DNA of 32,300 nucleotides from Modestobacter excelsi (lineage in GTDB: Bacteria; Actinomycetota; Actinomycetes; Mycobacteriales; Geodermatophilaceae), in contig NZ_SJEX01000060.1 of assembly GCF_005930495.1 (NCBI RefSeq), positions 1-32,300 of the forward strand, given 5' to 3'. The position numbers and the translations under genes were made by a program. Shown here piece by piece: positions 24,297 to 32,300 of the stretch. How positions within the stretch are numbered: position 1 is the first letter of the stretch; each line of letters opens with the position of its first letter. Under the pieces are notes generated by a model. It saw only the letters and a list, made by a program, of their open reading frames with translations, was not told the origin of the DNA and ran no database searches.

Positions 24297-26993
24297 GTGA
24301 CCACCGGACCCCTCGCCGTCCCGGCGCGGGCCGTGTCCGCCTCCCGACCAGGCGGCCCGGCCGCCCCCGCGCTGCGCCGGCACCTCGTCCTCGCCGTCCT
24401 GGCCGCCCTCCTCCCGCTCGCCGCCGGGCTGCTGCCCGGCAGCTGGTCCGTCGGCGTGGCGGTGCTCGTCGACTTCCTGGCCGTCGCGGTCGTGCTGACG
24501 CTGCTGGTCCGGTCCGGACGGCGGAGCGCCCACCCCGCCGGGTGGCGCTGGTACGCGATCTCGGTGGCAACGAGCGCCTTCGGCGCCCTGCTGGCCGGGG
24601 CGTGGCTGCCCTGGGGGCAGACCGCGCTGGGCAGCGTGCCCGGTCAGCTGCTGGTGGTCGTGGCCATCGGGCGCATGCTCGACCGCACGTCCCTGCGCGG
24701 GGCCCGGGCGCGGATGGCCACGATGCTCGTGCTGTTCGTGCTCGCCGACCTGCTGACCGTCCACACGCTCTACCACCTCAGCGTCGGCCGGTCCGGCGTC
24801 CTGTCGCTGGACCAGACGATCGCGCTGTTCGCCCTGCTGGGCAGCATCGCGATCGGCACCGGCTTCTCGCTCGTCCTCATCGCCGTCTGCGCCGCCGAGC
24901 AGCGCCGCGTCGGCTGGCTGCTGTTCGCCTCCCAGGTGGCGACCGCGCAGGCCGGCGCCTGCTCCTCGATCGCCACCGGCCCCGGCGTCGTCCAGTACCT
25001 CGCCTGCGCCACCAGCGTCCTCGGGCTCGGTCTGCTCGCCGTTGCCTGCGGTGCCGACCGGCCCCGCCCCCCTGCCGACCGGCGGCCGGCGGACGGCTCC
25101 ACGCTGGGCGCGCTGCTCCCGCACGCCACCGCGATGACCGGCGGCTCGCTGCTGCTGCTGAGCGTCCCGGTCACCGGCACGCTCACTGTCTTCGGGACGA
25201 CGCTCGGCGTGCTCGGCCTCGGTGCGCTGTTCGCGCACCAGGCGGTGTCCTGGCGCACCCAGCAGCGGCTCACCCAGGATCTGCAGCGCAGCGAGGCCTA
25301 CTTCCGCACCCTGGTGCGCGGCAGCGCGGACCCGGTGGTGATCCTCGACGACCGGCTGACCGTCACCTGGGTGTCGCCGGCCATCACCGACCTGCTCGGC
25401 GTCGCGCCGCAGCGCATCGTCGGCCGCCCCGTCGCCGACACGGTCCACCCGGATGACGCCGCCGGCCTGCTGGCAGCGCTCAGCGCTCCGCACGACGACG
25501 AGGTCCGGACCCGCAGCGCCCGGGTCCGCCAGTGCGACGGCAGCTGGCGGCTCATCCAGGCCCAGGTGCGCGACCTGCGCAGCGACCCCGACGTGGGCGC
25601 CCTCGTGCTGTACTGCCGCGACGTCACCGCCACCGCCCCGCTGCCGGTGGTGGCCGACCTCGCCTTCAGCACGACCGACCCGGCCACGGGGCTGCCCAAC
25701 CGGTCCGCCCTCACCCAGCGCCTGACCGCCGTGCTGCGCGCCCCCGCGGTGTCCACCACCTCGCTGGTGGTTCTGGGGGTCGACGGCCTCGCCGACGGTG
25801 ACGACGCCGCCGTCCTCCGCGAGCTGACGACCCGGTTCAGCCGGGCGCTGCGCGGGGACGACTGGCTGGCCCGCGCCGGGGTCAGCGAGTTCGCCGTGGT
25901 CGTCGACGGCACCATCGCCGACGCCGAGACCGTTGCCGCGCGGCTGGTCGCCGCGGTCCAGCCGGTCGCCAGCGGCCCGGGGACGACGTTGCGGCTCACC
26001 GCCGCGGCCGGCGTCAGCGGGCTGTCCGCCGACGTCGACACCGGTGAGGTGCTGCGCTGGGGCGACCTGGCGCTGCGCAGCGCCCGCGCCGCCGGGCCCG
26101 GCCAGGTGCGCCGGCACTCCGACGCCCTGCGGATCACCCAGGACCGCCAGGAGACGCTGCGCGCCGACCTGGCCGACGCCCTCCGCGAGGACCACCTGCA
26201 CCTGGTCTACCAGCCGGTCGTCGACCTGGCCCTGCGGCGCACGGTCTCGGTCGAGGCGCTGCTGCGCTGGCGGCACCCCGTGTACGGCGCGGTCTCCCCC
26301 GCCGAGTTCATCCCGCTGGCCGAGGAGTCCTCGCTCATCACCGACATCGGCCGCTGGGTGCTCGCCCGCGCCACCGCGGCCATCGCCGCACTGCCGCACC
26401 CCGACCTCGGCGTCGCGGTCAACGTCTCCGCCCGGCACGTGCGCAGCGGCGAGCTGGTCGACGACGTCCTGGCCGCGCTGGACGGCAGCGGGCTGCCCGC
26501 CTCCCGGCTGGTCCTGGAGATCACCGAGTCGGTGCTCCTGGACGACGGCCACGTGGTCGCCGACCTGCAGCTGCTGCGCCGGCTCGGCGTGCGCATCGCG
26601 GTCGACGACTTCGGCACCGGCTGGTCCTCGCTGGCCTACCTGGTGGGCCTGCCGATCGACGTGCTGAAGATGGACCGCCAGTTCCTCGCCGACGTCGAGA
26701 CCGACCAGCAGCGCCGGGCGCTGTGCGCCTCGGTGCTGCACCTGGGCACCAGCTTGGGCCTGGCCGTCGTGGTCGAGGGCGTGGAGACCCAGGCCGAGCT
26801 GCAGCTGCTGAGCGACATGGGGCACCGCTTCATCCAGGGCTTCCTGCTCGCCCGCCCGATGGACGCCGCCGCACTCACCACGCAGCTGCCCGGCATCGGC
26901 GCCGACGGCGCACCGACCCCGTCCGCCGACGTCCCCGGCGACGGCGGCCCCGCCCACCCGGTGGGCGCGCGCTTCCCCCGGCCGCCGCGGTGA
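24297..26993 (+). CDS. Membrane PAS-GGDEF-EAL protein, probable c-di-GMP phosphodiesterase
   Basis: An 898-residue signalling protein. Residues ~25-310 hold about eight to nine hydrophobic helices (a MASE-like sensor). A PAS domain begins at SEAYFRTLVRGSADPVVILDD (~331). A GGDEF-type domain (~455-615) is degenerate: RAGVSEF replaces the GGDEF signature after DDW (Asp522), so cyclase activity is not expected. The EAL domain (~630-870) is intact: EALLRW (Glu653), ITESVL, DDFGTG (Asp770, Asp771), LKMDR and VVEGVET are all present, so it should hydrolyse c-di-GMP. A Pro/Ala-rich tail follows. The GTG start at 24297 places a short cytoplasmic leader before the first helix. No operon partner upstream; a tiny ORF overlaps its stop. 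Confidence 0.9.
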   Translation: MTTGPLAVPARAVSASRPGGPAAPALRRHLVLAVLAALLPLAAGLLPGSWSVGVAVLVDFLAVAVVLTLLVRSGRRSAHPAGWRWYAISVATSAFGALLAGAWLPWGQTALGSVPGQLLVVVAIGRMLDRTSLRGARARMATMLVLFVLADLLTVHTLYHLSVGRSGVLSLDQTIALFALLGSIAIGTGFSLVLIAVCAAEQRRVGWLLFASQVATAQAGACSSIATGPGVVQYLACATSVLGLGLLAVACGADRPRPPADRRPADGSTLGALLPHATAMTGGSLLLLSVPVTGTLTVFGTTLGVLGLGALFAHQAVSWRTQQRLTQDLQRSEAYFRTLVRGSADPVVILDDRLTVTWVSPAITDLLGVAPQRIVGRPVADTVHPDDAAGLLAALSAPHDDEVRTRSARVRQCDGSWRLIQAQVRDLRSDPDVGALVLYCRDVTATAPLPVVADLAFSTTDPATGLPNRSALTQRLTAVLRAPAVSTTSLVVLGVDGLADGDDAAVLRELTTRFSRALRGDDWLARAGVSEFAVVVDGTIADAETVAARLVAAVQPVASGPGTTLRLTAAAGVSGLSADVDTGEVLRWGDLALRSARAAGPGQVRRHSDALRITQDRQETLRADLADALREDHLHLVYQPVVDLALRRTVSVEALLRWRHPVYGAVSPAEFIPLAEESSLITDIGRWVLARATAAIAALPHPDLGVAVNVSARHVRSGELVDDVLAALDGSGLPASRLVLEITESVLLDDGHVVADLQLLRRLGVRIAVDDFGTGWSSLAYLVGLPIDVLKMDRQFLADVETDQQRRALCASVLHLGTSLGLAVVVEGVETQAELQLLSDMGHRFIQGFLLARPMDAAALTTQLPGIGADGAPTPSADVPGDGGPAHPVGARFPRPPR

Positions 26994-27118
26994 CCGGCGT
27001 GCGCCGCGCCGCGCCGTCGCTGGCCGGCACGGCGGTCTGGGCGGCCTGGCGCTGCCGCAGGCTGACCCGGTCGATGCGACGCCGCGTCCCGGATGCCGCC
27101 CCCCGCGCCGAGGTGTGA
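26990..27118 (+). CDS. Possible 42-residue basic peptide
   Basis: A GTG at 26990 overlaps the stop of the EAL protein (GTGA), and the frame stays open to TGA 27116-27118. The peptide is Arg-rich (RCRRLTRSMRRRV) with high G/C third positions, but at this GC content chance ORFs of that length are common. No family is recognised. It fills most of the gap before the metallo-beta-lactamase-fold gene. Confidence 0.25.
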   Translation: MTGVRRAAPSLAGTAVWAAWRCRRLTRSMRRRVPDAAPRAEV

Positions 27119-27153
27119 GCCGGGCGAGTGGTGACCAGGGGCTTGATCAGCGC

Positions 27154-27169
27154 CGATACTGGGCCGGTG
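27154..27169 (+). promoter_or_regulatory. Possible leaderless promoter for the MBL-DedA-phosphatase operon
   Basis: GATACT (27155-27160) ends 6 nt before the GTG at 27167, an arrangement typical of leaderless actinobacterial genes with an ANNNT -10 box. No ribosome-binding site precedes the GTG. A -35 box is not evident. Confidence 0.35.
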
Positions 27170-28000
27170 ACCCCTCCACGCCTGCACTTCCTCGGTCACT
27201 CGACGGTGCGGGCGGAACTGGCCGGGAAGACCGTGCTCACCGACCCGCTGCTGACGGTCCGGCTGGGCCCGCTGCGCCGGGTGGTGACGCCGCTGGCCCC
27301 GTCGGCCTGGGCCGGTGTCGACCTGGTGCTCATCTCGCACCTGCACAACGACCACCTGCACCTGCGCTCGCTGCGCCTGCTCGGCCGCAGCACCCCGATC
27401 GTCGTCCCGCGGGGTGCCGGCCGGTGGCTGACCCGGCACGGCTTCACCGCGGTGGAGGAGCTGGCCCCGGGCGAGAGCCTCACCGACGGCGGGCTCACCG
27501 TGACCGCCACCCACGCCGACCACGCCGCGCACCGCTGGGGTCCCCGGCTCACCCACGGCCCGCACGCCCCGGCGGTCGGGCACCTGCTCTCCGGCGGGGG
27601 GACGACGGTGTACGCCGCCGGCGACACCGACCTCTTCCCCGGCATGACCGACCTCGGCGCCGAGGGCATCGACGTCGCGCTGCTGCCGGTGTGGGGCTGG
27701 GGTCCCTCGCTCGGCCCGGGCCACCTGGACCCCGCCGGTGCGGCCGCAGCGGTGCAGCGGCTCCGGCCGGACGTCGCCGTCCCGGTGCACTGGGGCACCT
27801 TCGCCGTCGCCGGGCTGACCTCGCTGCCCAGCCCCTGGCGGGCGCGGATGCGCGCGCTGCTCACCGAGCCGCCGCGCCGGTTCGCCGCCGCCGTCACCGC
27901 CGCGGTCACCGCCGCGCGACCGGCCACGCACGTCGCGCTCACCGCGCCCGGGTCGGCGGTGGTGCTGCCGGCGCCGGTGGACTCCGGGGGCGCCGCGTGA
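27167..28000 (+). CDS. Metallo-beta-lactamase-fold hydrolase (UlaG-like)
   Basis: A 277-residue protein with the metal-binding H-L-H-N-D-H motif (His58, His60, Asp62, His63), followed by VTATHADHAAH, YAAGDTDLF (bridging Asp) and a late PVHWGTF His. It begins LHFLGHSTVRAELAGKTVLTDPLL, the usual opening of UlaG/YtnP-like MBL enzymes acting on small phosphorylated or lactone substrates. It could also belong to the NAPE-hydrolysing phospholipase D-like branch, which would fit a lipid-related operon. The start at 27167 is chosen from the leaderless pattern; a start at 27128 adds 13 residues. Its stop overlaps the DedA-like start as GTGA (27997-28000). Confidence 0.85.
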   Translation: MTPPRLHFLGHSTVRAELAGKTVLTDPLLTVRLGPLRRVVTPLAPSAWAGVDLVLISHLHNDHLHLRSLRLLGRSTPIVVPRGAGRWLTRHGFTAVEELAPGESLTDGGLTVTATHADHAAHRWGPRLTHGPHAPAVGHLLSGGGTTVYAAGDTDLFPGMTDLGAEGIDVALLPVWGWGPSLGPGHLDPAGAAAAVQRLRPDVAVPVHWGTFAVAGLTSLPSPWRARMRALLTEPPRRFAAAVTAAVTAARPATHVALTAPGSAVVLPAPVDSGGAA

Positions 28001-28680
28001 GCACCCCGGCCGTGCTGGCCGCGAGCTGGACCGACGGCAGCTCGCTGGGCTACCCGGTCCTGTTCGGCGGGGTGCTGCTGGGCTCCGTCGTCCCGGTCGT
28101 GCCCACCGGTGCGGTCGTCGGCGCCGCGGCGGCGGTCGCGCTGACCACCGACCACCTGTCGCTGCCGCTCGTCGTCCTGCTGGCCACCCTGGGTGCCTTC
28201 GCCGGCGACGTCACCACGTTCAGCATCTGCCGGTTCGGTGGCCCGGCCGCGGTCCGCTGGGTCGCCCGCGGCCAGCACGCCGACCGGATCGACGAGGTGC
28301 GCGAGCAGTTCCGCCGGCACGGCTGGCAGATCGTCCTCGTCGGCCGGCTGCTGCCCGCCGGCCGGATCCCGGTGCTGCTGGCCGCCGGGGCGCTGGCCTA
28401 CCCGTGGCGGCGGCTGCTCCCGGCGTCCTTGGCGGCGGCGCTGGTCTGGGCGGTCGCCTACGCGCTGCTCGGCGTGGTCAGCGGCGGCATCTTCGACTCC
28501 CCGCTGATCGCCACGCTGATCGCGACGCTGCTGGTGCTGCTGGTCGGCGTCCTGCTGAACCTGGTCTCCGCCCACCGCAGGAAGACCGCCACGAGCGCGC
28601 CTCCGGCGCTGGGGCCGGACGACGCACTCCCGGCGCCGAAAGCGCACGGGGACGACGGCGCGCGCTGCGAGCGGCCGTGA
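27997..28680 (+). CDS. DedA/SNARE-associated-family membrane protein
   Basis: A 227-residue membrane protein with DedA hallmarks: a re-entrant-type GYPVLFGGVLLGSVVPVVPTGAVVGAAAA segment, GAFAGDVTTFSICRFGG, and the G-R-(L/F)-(L/I)-P-A-G-R motif (VGRLLPAGRIPVLLAAGALAYPWRRLLPA). These proteins are linked to phospholipid or undecaprenyl-phosphate translocation and membrane-potential maintenance. The C-terminus is hydrophilic. It overlaps the stop of the MBL gene and its own stop overlaps the phosphatase start as GTGA (28677-28680), so all three are translationally coupled. Confidence 0.87.
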   Translation: MSTPAVLAASWTDGSSLGYPVLFGGVLLGSVVPVVPTGAVVGAAAAVALTTDHLSLPLVVLLATLGAFAGDVTTFSICRFGGPAAVRWVARGQHADRIDEVREQFRRHGWQIVLVGRLLPAGRIPVLLAAGALAYPWRRLLPASLAAALVWAVAYALLGVVSGGIFDSPLIATLIATLLVLLVGVLLNLVSAHRRKTATSAPPALGPDDALPAPKAHGDDGARCERP

Positions 28681-30815
28681 GCGAGACCCACTCCCCCGGC
28701 CGGGTGCTGCGGACCGGCCGGACGCTGGCCCGGGTGGTGCTGGTGTGGGCCTTCGTCACCGGCGCGCTGATCGTCCTCGACGACTGGCTGTCCGGGTTCG
28801 CGATGACCTCGTGGTGGCAGCCCCCGGTCGCCGCGCTGCTGCTCGGGGTGCTGGCCGCGGTCGGCTGGCCGCTGGTGATGCGGGTGGCGCTGCCGATCGC
28901 CTTCTTCACCCTCGGCCTGGGCAGCTTCCTGATCATGGGCGCGGGCGTGCTGGCGATCTTCTACGCGATCCCCGGTGTGCAGGTGCACTCGTTCGGGACC
29001 AGCGTCGTCGTCGCGGTGGTGATGGCCGGCATCGCCGGGGTGATCAGCAGCGTGCTGGCGGTCAACGAGGACGAGGTCTTCTTCCGCCGCGCCCGCCGCC
29101 GCGGCACCGGTGCCGGCCAGGGCGCGCTCCCGCACGGCGTGGTCTTCCTGCAGATCGACGGGCTGGGGCACGCGGTCGCCCGGCGCGCCGTCCGGGACGG
29201 CTCGATGCCCACCCTCGCGGCCTGGCTGCGCGCCGACACCCACGTGCTCCGCGCCTGGCACACCGACTGGAGCTCGCAGACCGGCGCCAGCCAGGCCGGC
29301 ATCCTGCAGGGCTCGAACGAGGGGATCGTCGGGTTCCGCTGGTACGACAAGGAGCGCGACCGGGTCGTCTCGGTCTCCCGCCCCGAGGACGCCGCCGAGA
29401 TCGAACGGCAGCACTCCGACGGCAGCGGGCTGCTGGCCGGCGACGGCGCGGGGCGCGGCAACCTCTTCACCGGCGACGCCGCGCACGTCTCGCTCACCAT
29501 GAGCTCGCTGGCGGTCGTCGTCGGCAAGGGGTCGCGGCGGGAGCGGCGCAGCCGGGACCGGATCGGTGCCGGCTACTACACCTACTTCGCCAACCCGGTG
29601 AACGCGCTGCGCACCCTCGGCGTCGCGCTGGTCGACGTCTACCGCGAGCTGGCCGCCGCCGCCCGGCAGCGGCGGGCCGACGTCCGGCCGCGGGTCGAGC
29701 GCGGCGGCATCTACCCCCTCGCCCGGGTCGGGTCGACGGTGGTCATCCGGGACGTCGTGGTCAACGCCGTCCTGGAGGACATGCTCGCCGGCCGGCCGGT
29801 CGTCTACGCCGACTTCGTGGGCTACGACGAGGTCGCCCACCACTCCGGGATCGAGCGCTTCGACACCCTCGAGGTGCTGCGCAGCATCGACCAGCAGATC
29901 GGCCGGCTCTCCCGGGCGGCCCAGCTGGCGCCCCGCCCGTACCACCTGGTGTGCCTGTCCGACCACGGGCAGACCCAGGGGCAGACCTTCGCCGACCGGT
30001 TCGGCGAGACCGTCGAGCAGCTGGTCGGGCGGCTGTGCGGCGCCGTCGCCCCCGAGCCGCGGCGCCGGCTGCTCGGCCTGCTCCCGCCCGCCCCGGTGAG
30101 GGACAGCCGGCGGCCGGCCGAGTCCTGGCAGGTGACCTCCGCCCTCGCCGAGAGCAGCGGGCTGATCGCCCGGCGGCTGCGCGACCGGGTGTCCCCGGCC
30201 GGCGCCGCCGAGGAGGTCACGCCGGTGGGCGAGGCCGGCGCGGTCACCCGGGTGGCACCCGGCGTGGTGGTCAGCGTGTCCGGGCACATGGCTCACATCT
30301 GCTTCGCCGACCTGCCCGGCCGGGTGCCGCTGGAGACCATCGAGCGGCGCTGGCCGCACCTGCTGCCCACGCTCGTCGACCACGCCGGCATCGGTTTCCT
30401 GCTGGTGCAGTCCGAGGAGTTCGGCCCGGTGGTGCTCGGCCGGGACGGGCTGCACCGGCTCCGCACCGGGGTGGTGATCGGCGAGGACCCGCTGGCCGCC
30501 TACGGCGAGCACGCCGCCGCCCTGGTCGCGCGGGTGTCGTCGTTCCGGCACTGCCCCGACGTCGTGGTCAACAGCCGCTACGACCCGGGCACCGACGAGG
30601 CCTCCCCGTTCGAGCCGCACGTGGGCTCGCACGGTGCGCTGGGCGGCCCGCAGCAGCACGGGTTCCTGGTGCACCCGCGGGAGTTCGGCGACCCGGGCGA
30701 GGTGGTCGGTGCCGAGCAGCTGCACCGGGTGCTGCGCGGCTGGCTCACCGGCCTGGGGCACCCCGAGCCCCTGACGACGACGGCCGGGGTCGGCGTCCTC
30801 ACCCCGAACGGCTGA
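28677..30815 (+). CDS. Membrane-anchored alkaline-phosphatase-superfamily enzyme with N-terminal holin-like helices
   Basis: A 712-residue protein. Residues ~12-125 form four hydrophobic helices (VVLVWAFVTGALIVLDDWLSGF, PPVAALLLGVLAAVGWPLV, VALPIAFFTLGLGSFLIMGAG, VVVAVVMAGIAGVISSVLAV), like the phage-holin-IV/4TM module of other bacteria. The rest is a type-I phosphodiesterase/alkaline-phosphatase-like domain: FLQIDGLGH (Asp161), the nucleophile region SSQTGASQAG (Thr202), VGYDEVAHHSG and LSDHGQTQG (Asp429, His430), all metal-site positions. It probably hydrolyses phosphodiesters or phosphate esters at the membrane, perhaps on lipid-linked molecules. The GTG start overlaps the DedA-like stop. 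The neighbouring DedA-like protein suggests a shared lipid substrate, an inference. Confidence 0.87.
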   Translation: MSETHSPGRVLRTGRTLARVVLVWAFVTGALIVLDDWLSGFAMTSWWQPPVAALLLGVLAAVGWPLVMRVALPIAFFTLGLGSFLIMGAGVLAIFYAIPGVQVHSFGTSVVVAVVMAGIAGVISSVLAVNEDEVFFRRARRRGTGAGQGALPHGVVFLQIDGLGHAVARRAVRDGSMPTLAAWLRADTHVLRAWHTDWSSQTGASQAGILQGSNEGIVGFRWYDKERDRVVSVSRPEDAAEIERQHSDGSGLLAGDGAGRGNLFTGDAAHVSLTMSSLAVVVGKGSRRERRSRDRIGAGYYTYFANPVNALRTLGVALVDVYRELAAAARQRRADVRPRVERGGIYPLARVGSTVVIRDVVVNAVLEDMLAGRPVVYADFVGYDEVAHHSGIERFDTLEVLRSIDQQIGRLSRAAQLAPRPYHLVCLSDHGQTQGQTFADRFGETVEQLVGRLCGAVAPEPRRRLLGLLPPAPVRDSRRPAESWQVTSALAESSGLIARRLRDRVSPAGAAEEVTPVGEAGAVTRVAPGVVVSVSGHMAHICFADLPGRVPLETIERRWPHLLPTLVDHAGIGFLLVQSEEFGPVVLGRDGLHRLRTGVVIGEDPLAAYGEHAAALVARVSSFRHCPDVVVNSRYDPGTDEASPFEPHVGSHGALGGPQQHGFLVHPREFGDPGEVVGAEQLHRVLRGWLTGLGHPEPLTTTAGVGVLTPNG

Positions 30816-30830
30816 GCCGGGGCGTCAGCC
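30810..30830. terminator. Weak hairpin across the convergent stop codons
   Basis: GGCTGA (30810-30815) and TCAGCC (30825-30830) flank a 9-nt loop and overlap both stop codons of the convergent phosphatase and transpeptidase genes. It is a short stem with no T-run. Confidence 0.3.
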
Positions 30831-32213
30831 GACGCCGATGCTGATGACCGGGGCGGCGTGCGGGTCCAGCCAGCGCATCAGCTGCGGCAGGACGGCCCGG
30901 TCGACGGCCACGCAGCCGGCGGTGGCCGCACCGTTGCTGATGTGCAGGAAGAAGGCCGACCCGGCGCCGCGGACGACCGGGGCGCGGTTGTAGTCGATGA
31001 CCACCGCGTTGTCGTAGACGGCGCCGGCCGCGTACAGGTTCTCCCCCGCCCCCTCGTCGAACGGGCAGCTGCCGGGCGCGCACCGCGCAGCGGTGTTGTA
31101 CAGCGGGCTGCGGGTGTCCGACACCCACCAGTCGGACCGGTCGACCACCCGGTAGGGCAGGGCCGTGCCCGGGTTGCCGGCCCGGCCGAAGGCCGAGCTG
31201 AGGCCGAAGGTGCCGGCCGGGGTGCGGGTCGAGGACTCGCTGGCCGCGCCCACCCCGGCGCTGCCGATCCGGGCCGGCACCGGTCCGAGGACCGCGGACC
31301 ACCCGCCCGGGCCGCGCTGCCACGCGGTGACCGTGGCGGTGCTGGCGCCGGCCGAGGGGGCGACCACGGTGATCACCTGGTTGCCGGAGGGCGTGAGGCC
31401 CAGCGGCAGGGTCCCGCCGACGACGACCGTGCCGCCGTTCGGGAACCAGCGGATCGAGCCGTGCTGGAAGTCCTGCGCCCGGCCGTCGGGGATCGCGAAC
31501 TCGTCGGTGACCGGGTAGCCGAGGGTGGAGGTCTCCCAGCCCGCGGCCGCCCAGCGGTCGCGGATCGCCCCGCGGACGCTGTGCGCTCCGCCGGCCGGCG
31601 ACCAGTAGATCGAGCCGCCCTGGAAGAGGTTGAACCGGCCGAGCCCGTCGGGGGTGCCGAGCTCGTCGGTGGTCGGCAGGCCGAGGAAGGAGGTCTCCCA
31701 GCCCAGCGCCCCGTACCGGCTCCAGATGCCGCCGCCGACCTGGTGGGCGCCGGTGGCCGGCGACCAGTAGACGGCCCCGCCCTGGAACAGGCCGAGCCGC
31801 GCGCGACCGTCCGGCGTGCCGAGTTCGTCGCTGGTCGGGTACCGGAGCGTGCCGGTCTCCCAGCCCAGCGCCGCCCACCTGTCCCGGATCGCCCCGCGGA
31901 CCGACCACGCACCGGTGGCCGGCGCCCAGTACACCGAGCCCCCGGTGAAGACGTTGTACCGGCCGTACCCGGACGGGGTCGGCAGCTCGTCGGTGAGCGG
32001 CCCGCCCAGGACGCCGCCCGGCCCGCCCAGTGCCTGGTAGCGGTCGAGGATCGCACCGACCACCTGACGCGTCCCGCCGGCCGGCGAGGGGTAGGCGGTG
32101 GCCGAGGCGCTCGGCGCGCCCAGGCCGACCACCGTGACCAGCACGACGGCCAGCAGCGCCGTCAGCCGGGCGGACCGGGCCCGCGCACGGCGGGGCGGAG
32201 AGGTCGCACTCAT
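30825..32213 (-). CDS. Secreted LGFP-repeat L,D-transpeptidase-like protein
   Basis: A 462-residue exported protein. A basic n-region and the helix LTALLAVVLVTVVGLG end at APSASA-T, a type-I signal peptide. Four LGFP repeats follow (e.g. RWAALGWETGTLRYPTSDELGTPDGRARLGLFQGGAVYWSPATGAH), each about 53 residues; these bind or space the protein in the actinobacterial envelope. The C-terminal ~190 residues are a YkuD-type domain: TFGLSSAFGR, VIDYNR, FFLHISNGAATAGCVAVDR with the catalytic His424 and Cys434 in an H-x9-C arrangement. Such enzymes cross-link peptidoglycan 3-3. A GGGAG lies 8 nt before the ATG at 32213. Confidence 0.88.
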   Translation of the reverse strand: MSATSPPRRARARSARLTALLAVVLVTVVGLGAPSASATAYPSPAGGTRQVVGAILDRYQALGGPGGVLGGPLTDELPTPSGYGRYNVFTGGSVYWAPATGAWSVRGAIRDRWAALGWETGTLRYPTSDELGTPDGRARLGLFQGGAVYWSPATGAHQVGGGIWSRYGALGWETSFLGLPTTDELGTPDGLGRFNLFQGGSIYWSPAGGAHSVRGAIRDRWAAAGWETSTLGYPVTDEFAIPDGRAQDFQHGSIRWFPNGGTVVVGGTLPLGLTPSGNQVITVVAPSAGASTATVTAWQRGPGGWSAVLGPVPARIGSAGVGAASESSTRTPAGTFGLSSAFGRAGNPGTALPYRVVDRSDWWVSDTRSPLYNTAARCAPGSCPFDEGAGENLYAAGAVYDNAVVIDYNRAPVVRGAGSAFFLHISNGAATAGCVAVDRAVLPQLMRWLDPHAAPVISIGVG

Positions 32214-32300
32214 CTGGTCGCTCCCGCGTCGTCCGGTCCGGTCGGCAGGAACCTAGGTCGGCGGGACCGGCCGGCCCGGCAGCCCCGCCCCGGTCGCGCC

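Noticed and set aside
23100..26957. A 1285-codon minus-strand open frame opposite the EAL protein.
   Set aside because: The plus strand encodes an intact PAS-GGDEF-EAL protein. The opposite frame is low-complexity Gln/Gly/Ala sequence; only its short TM part near 24203 looks coding and was kept as part of a broken gene.
1..32300. tRNA-Sec, other tRNAs or rRNA genes in the window.
   Set aside because: No cloverleaf with conserved T-loop GTTCRA and acceptor pairing or rRNA-like stretch was noticed in the non-coding gaps. A proper tRNAscan or Infernal run would be needed to exclude them.

Overview
The window is very GC-rich with strong G/C third-position bias, frequent GTG starts and many 1-4 base stop/start overlaps. 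It fits a high-GC actinobacterium. The mix of an actinobacterial-type formate dehydrogenase with an in-frame UAG at its selenocysteine site, LGFP repeats and PIG-L/F5-8C secreted proteins points to the Geodermatophilaceae (Blastococcus, Geodermatophilus, Modestobacter). That placement is inference: there is no rRNA gene in the window.

Left part (1-16490), a cell-surface glycan and acyl-chemistry region. It holds the end of a secreted GH16 glycosidase, a lipoprotein alpha/beta hydrolase, a GT4 glycosyltransferase, a Wzx-like flippase, and an Sfp-type phosphopantetheinyl transferase coupled (ATGA) to an acetoacetyl-CoA-synthetase-like adenylation/carrier/thioesterase protein. A secreted PIG-L deacetylase with three discoidin-like domains follows. 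Then comes a coupled minus-strand operon: HxxxDG acyltransferase, large polytopic membrane protein, small two-helix membrane protein, GT2 glycosyltransferase. Together these look like machinery that builds, exports, trims and acylates an envelope glycan or glycolipid; the product is not known.

Middle part (16836-24203), formate oxidation. A small degenerate GGDEF protein precedes a minus-strand operon for a membrane-bound formate dehydrogenase: FdhA (Mo/W-bis-MGD, selenocysteine), FdhB (four [4Fe-4S] clusters) and an NrfD-like quinone-reducing membrane subunit. fdhA looks broken into two reading frames by a TAG at 22463-22465. The interruption falls exactly on the Sec/Cys codon and is followed 12 nt later by a SECIS-like hairpin with loop GGUCU. 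I read it as one intact selenoprotein gene using UAG for selenocysteine. Upstream lie two tiny zinc-ribbon genes and a repeat-containing, apparently frameshifted small membrane-protein gene.

Right part (24297-32213). It holds a membrane PAS/GGDEF/EAL protein with a degenerate GGDEF and an intact EAL; a tightly coupled trio (metallo-beta-lactamase-fold hydrolase, DedA-like membrane protein, membrane-anchored alkaline-phosphatase-superfamily enzyme); and a secreted LGFP-repeat L,D-transpeptidase. No tRNA, rRNA, CRISPR array, transposase or phage gene was seen. The selenocysteine genes selA, selB, selC and selD are not in the window.
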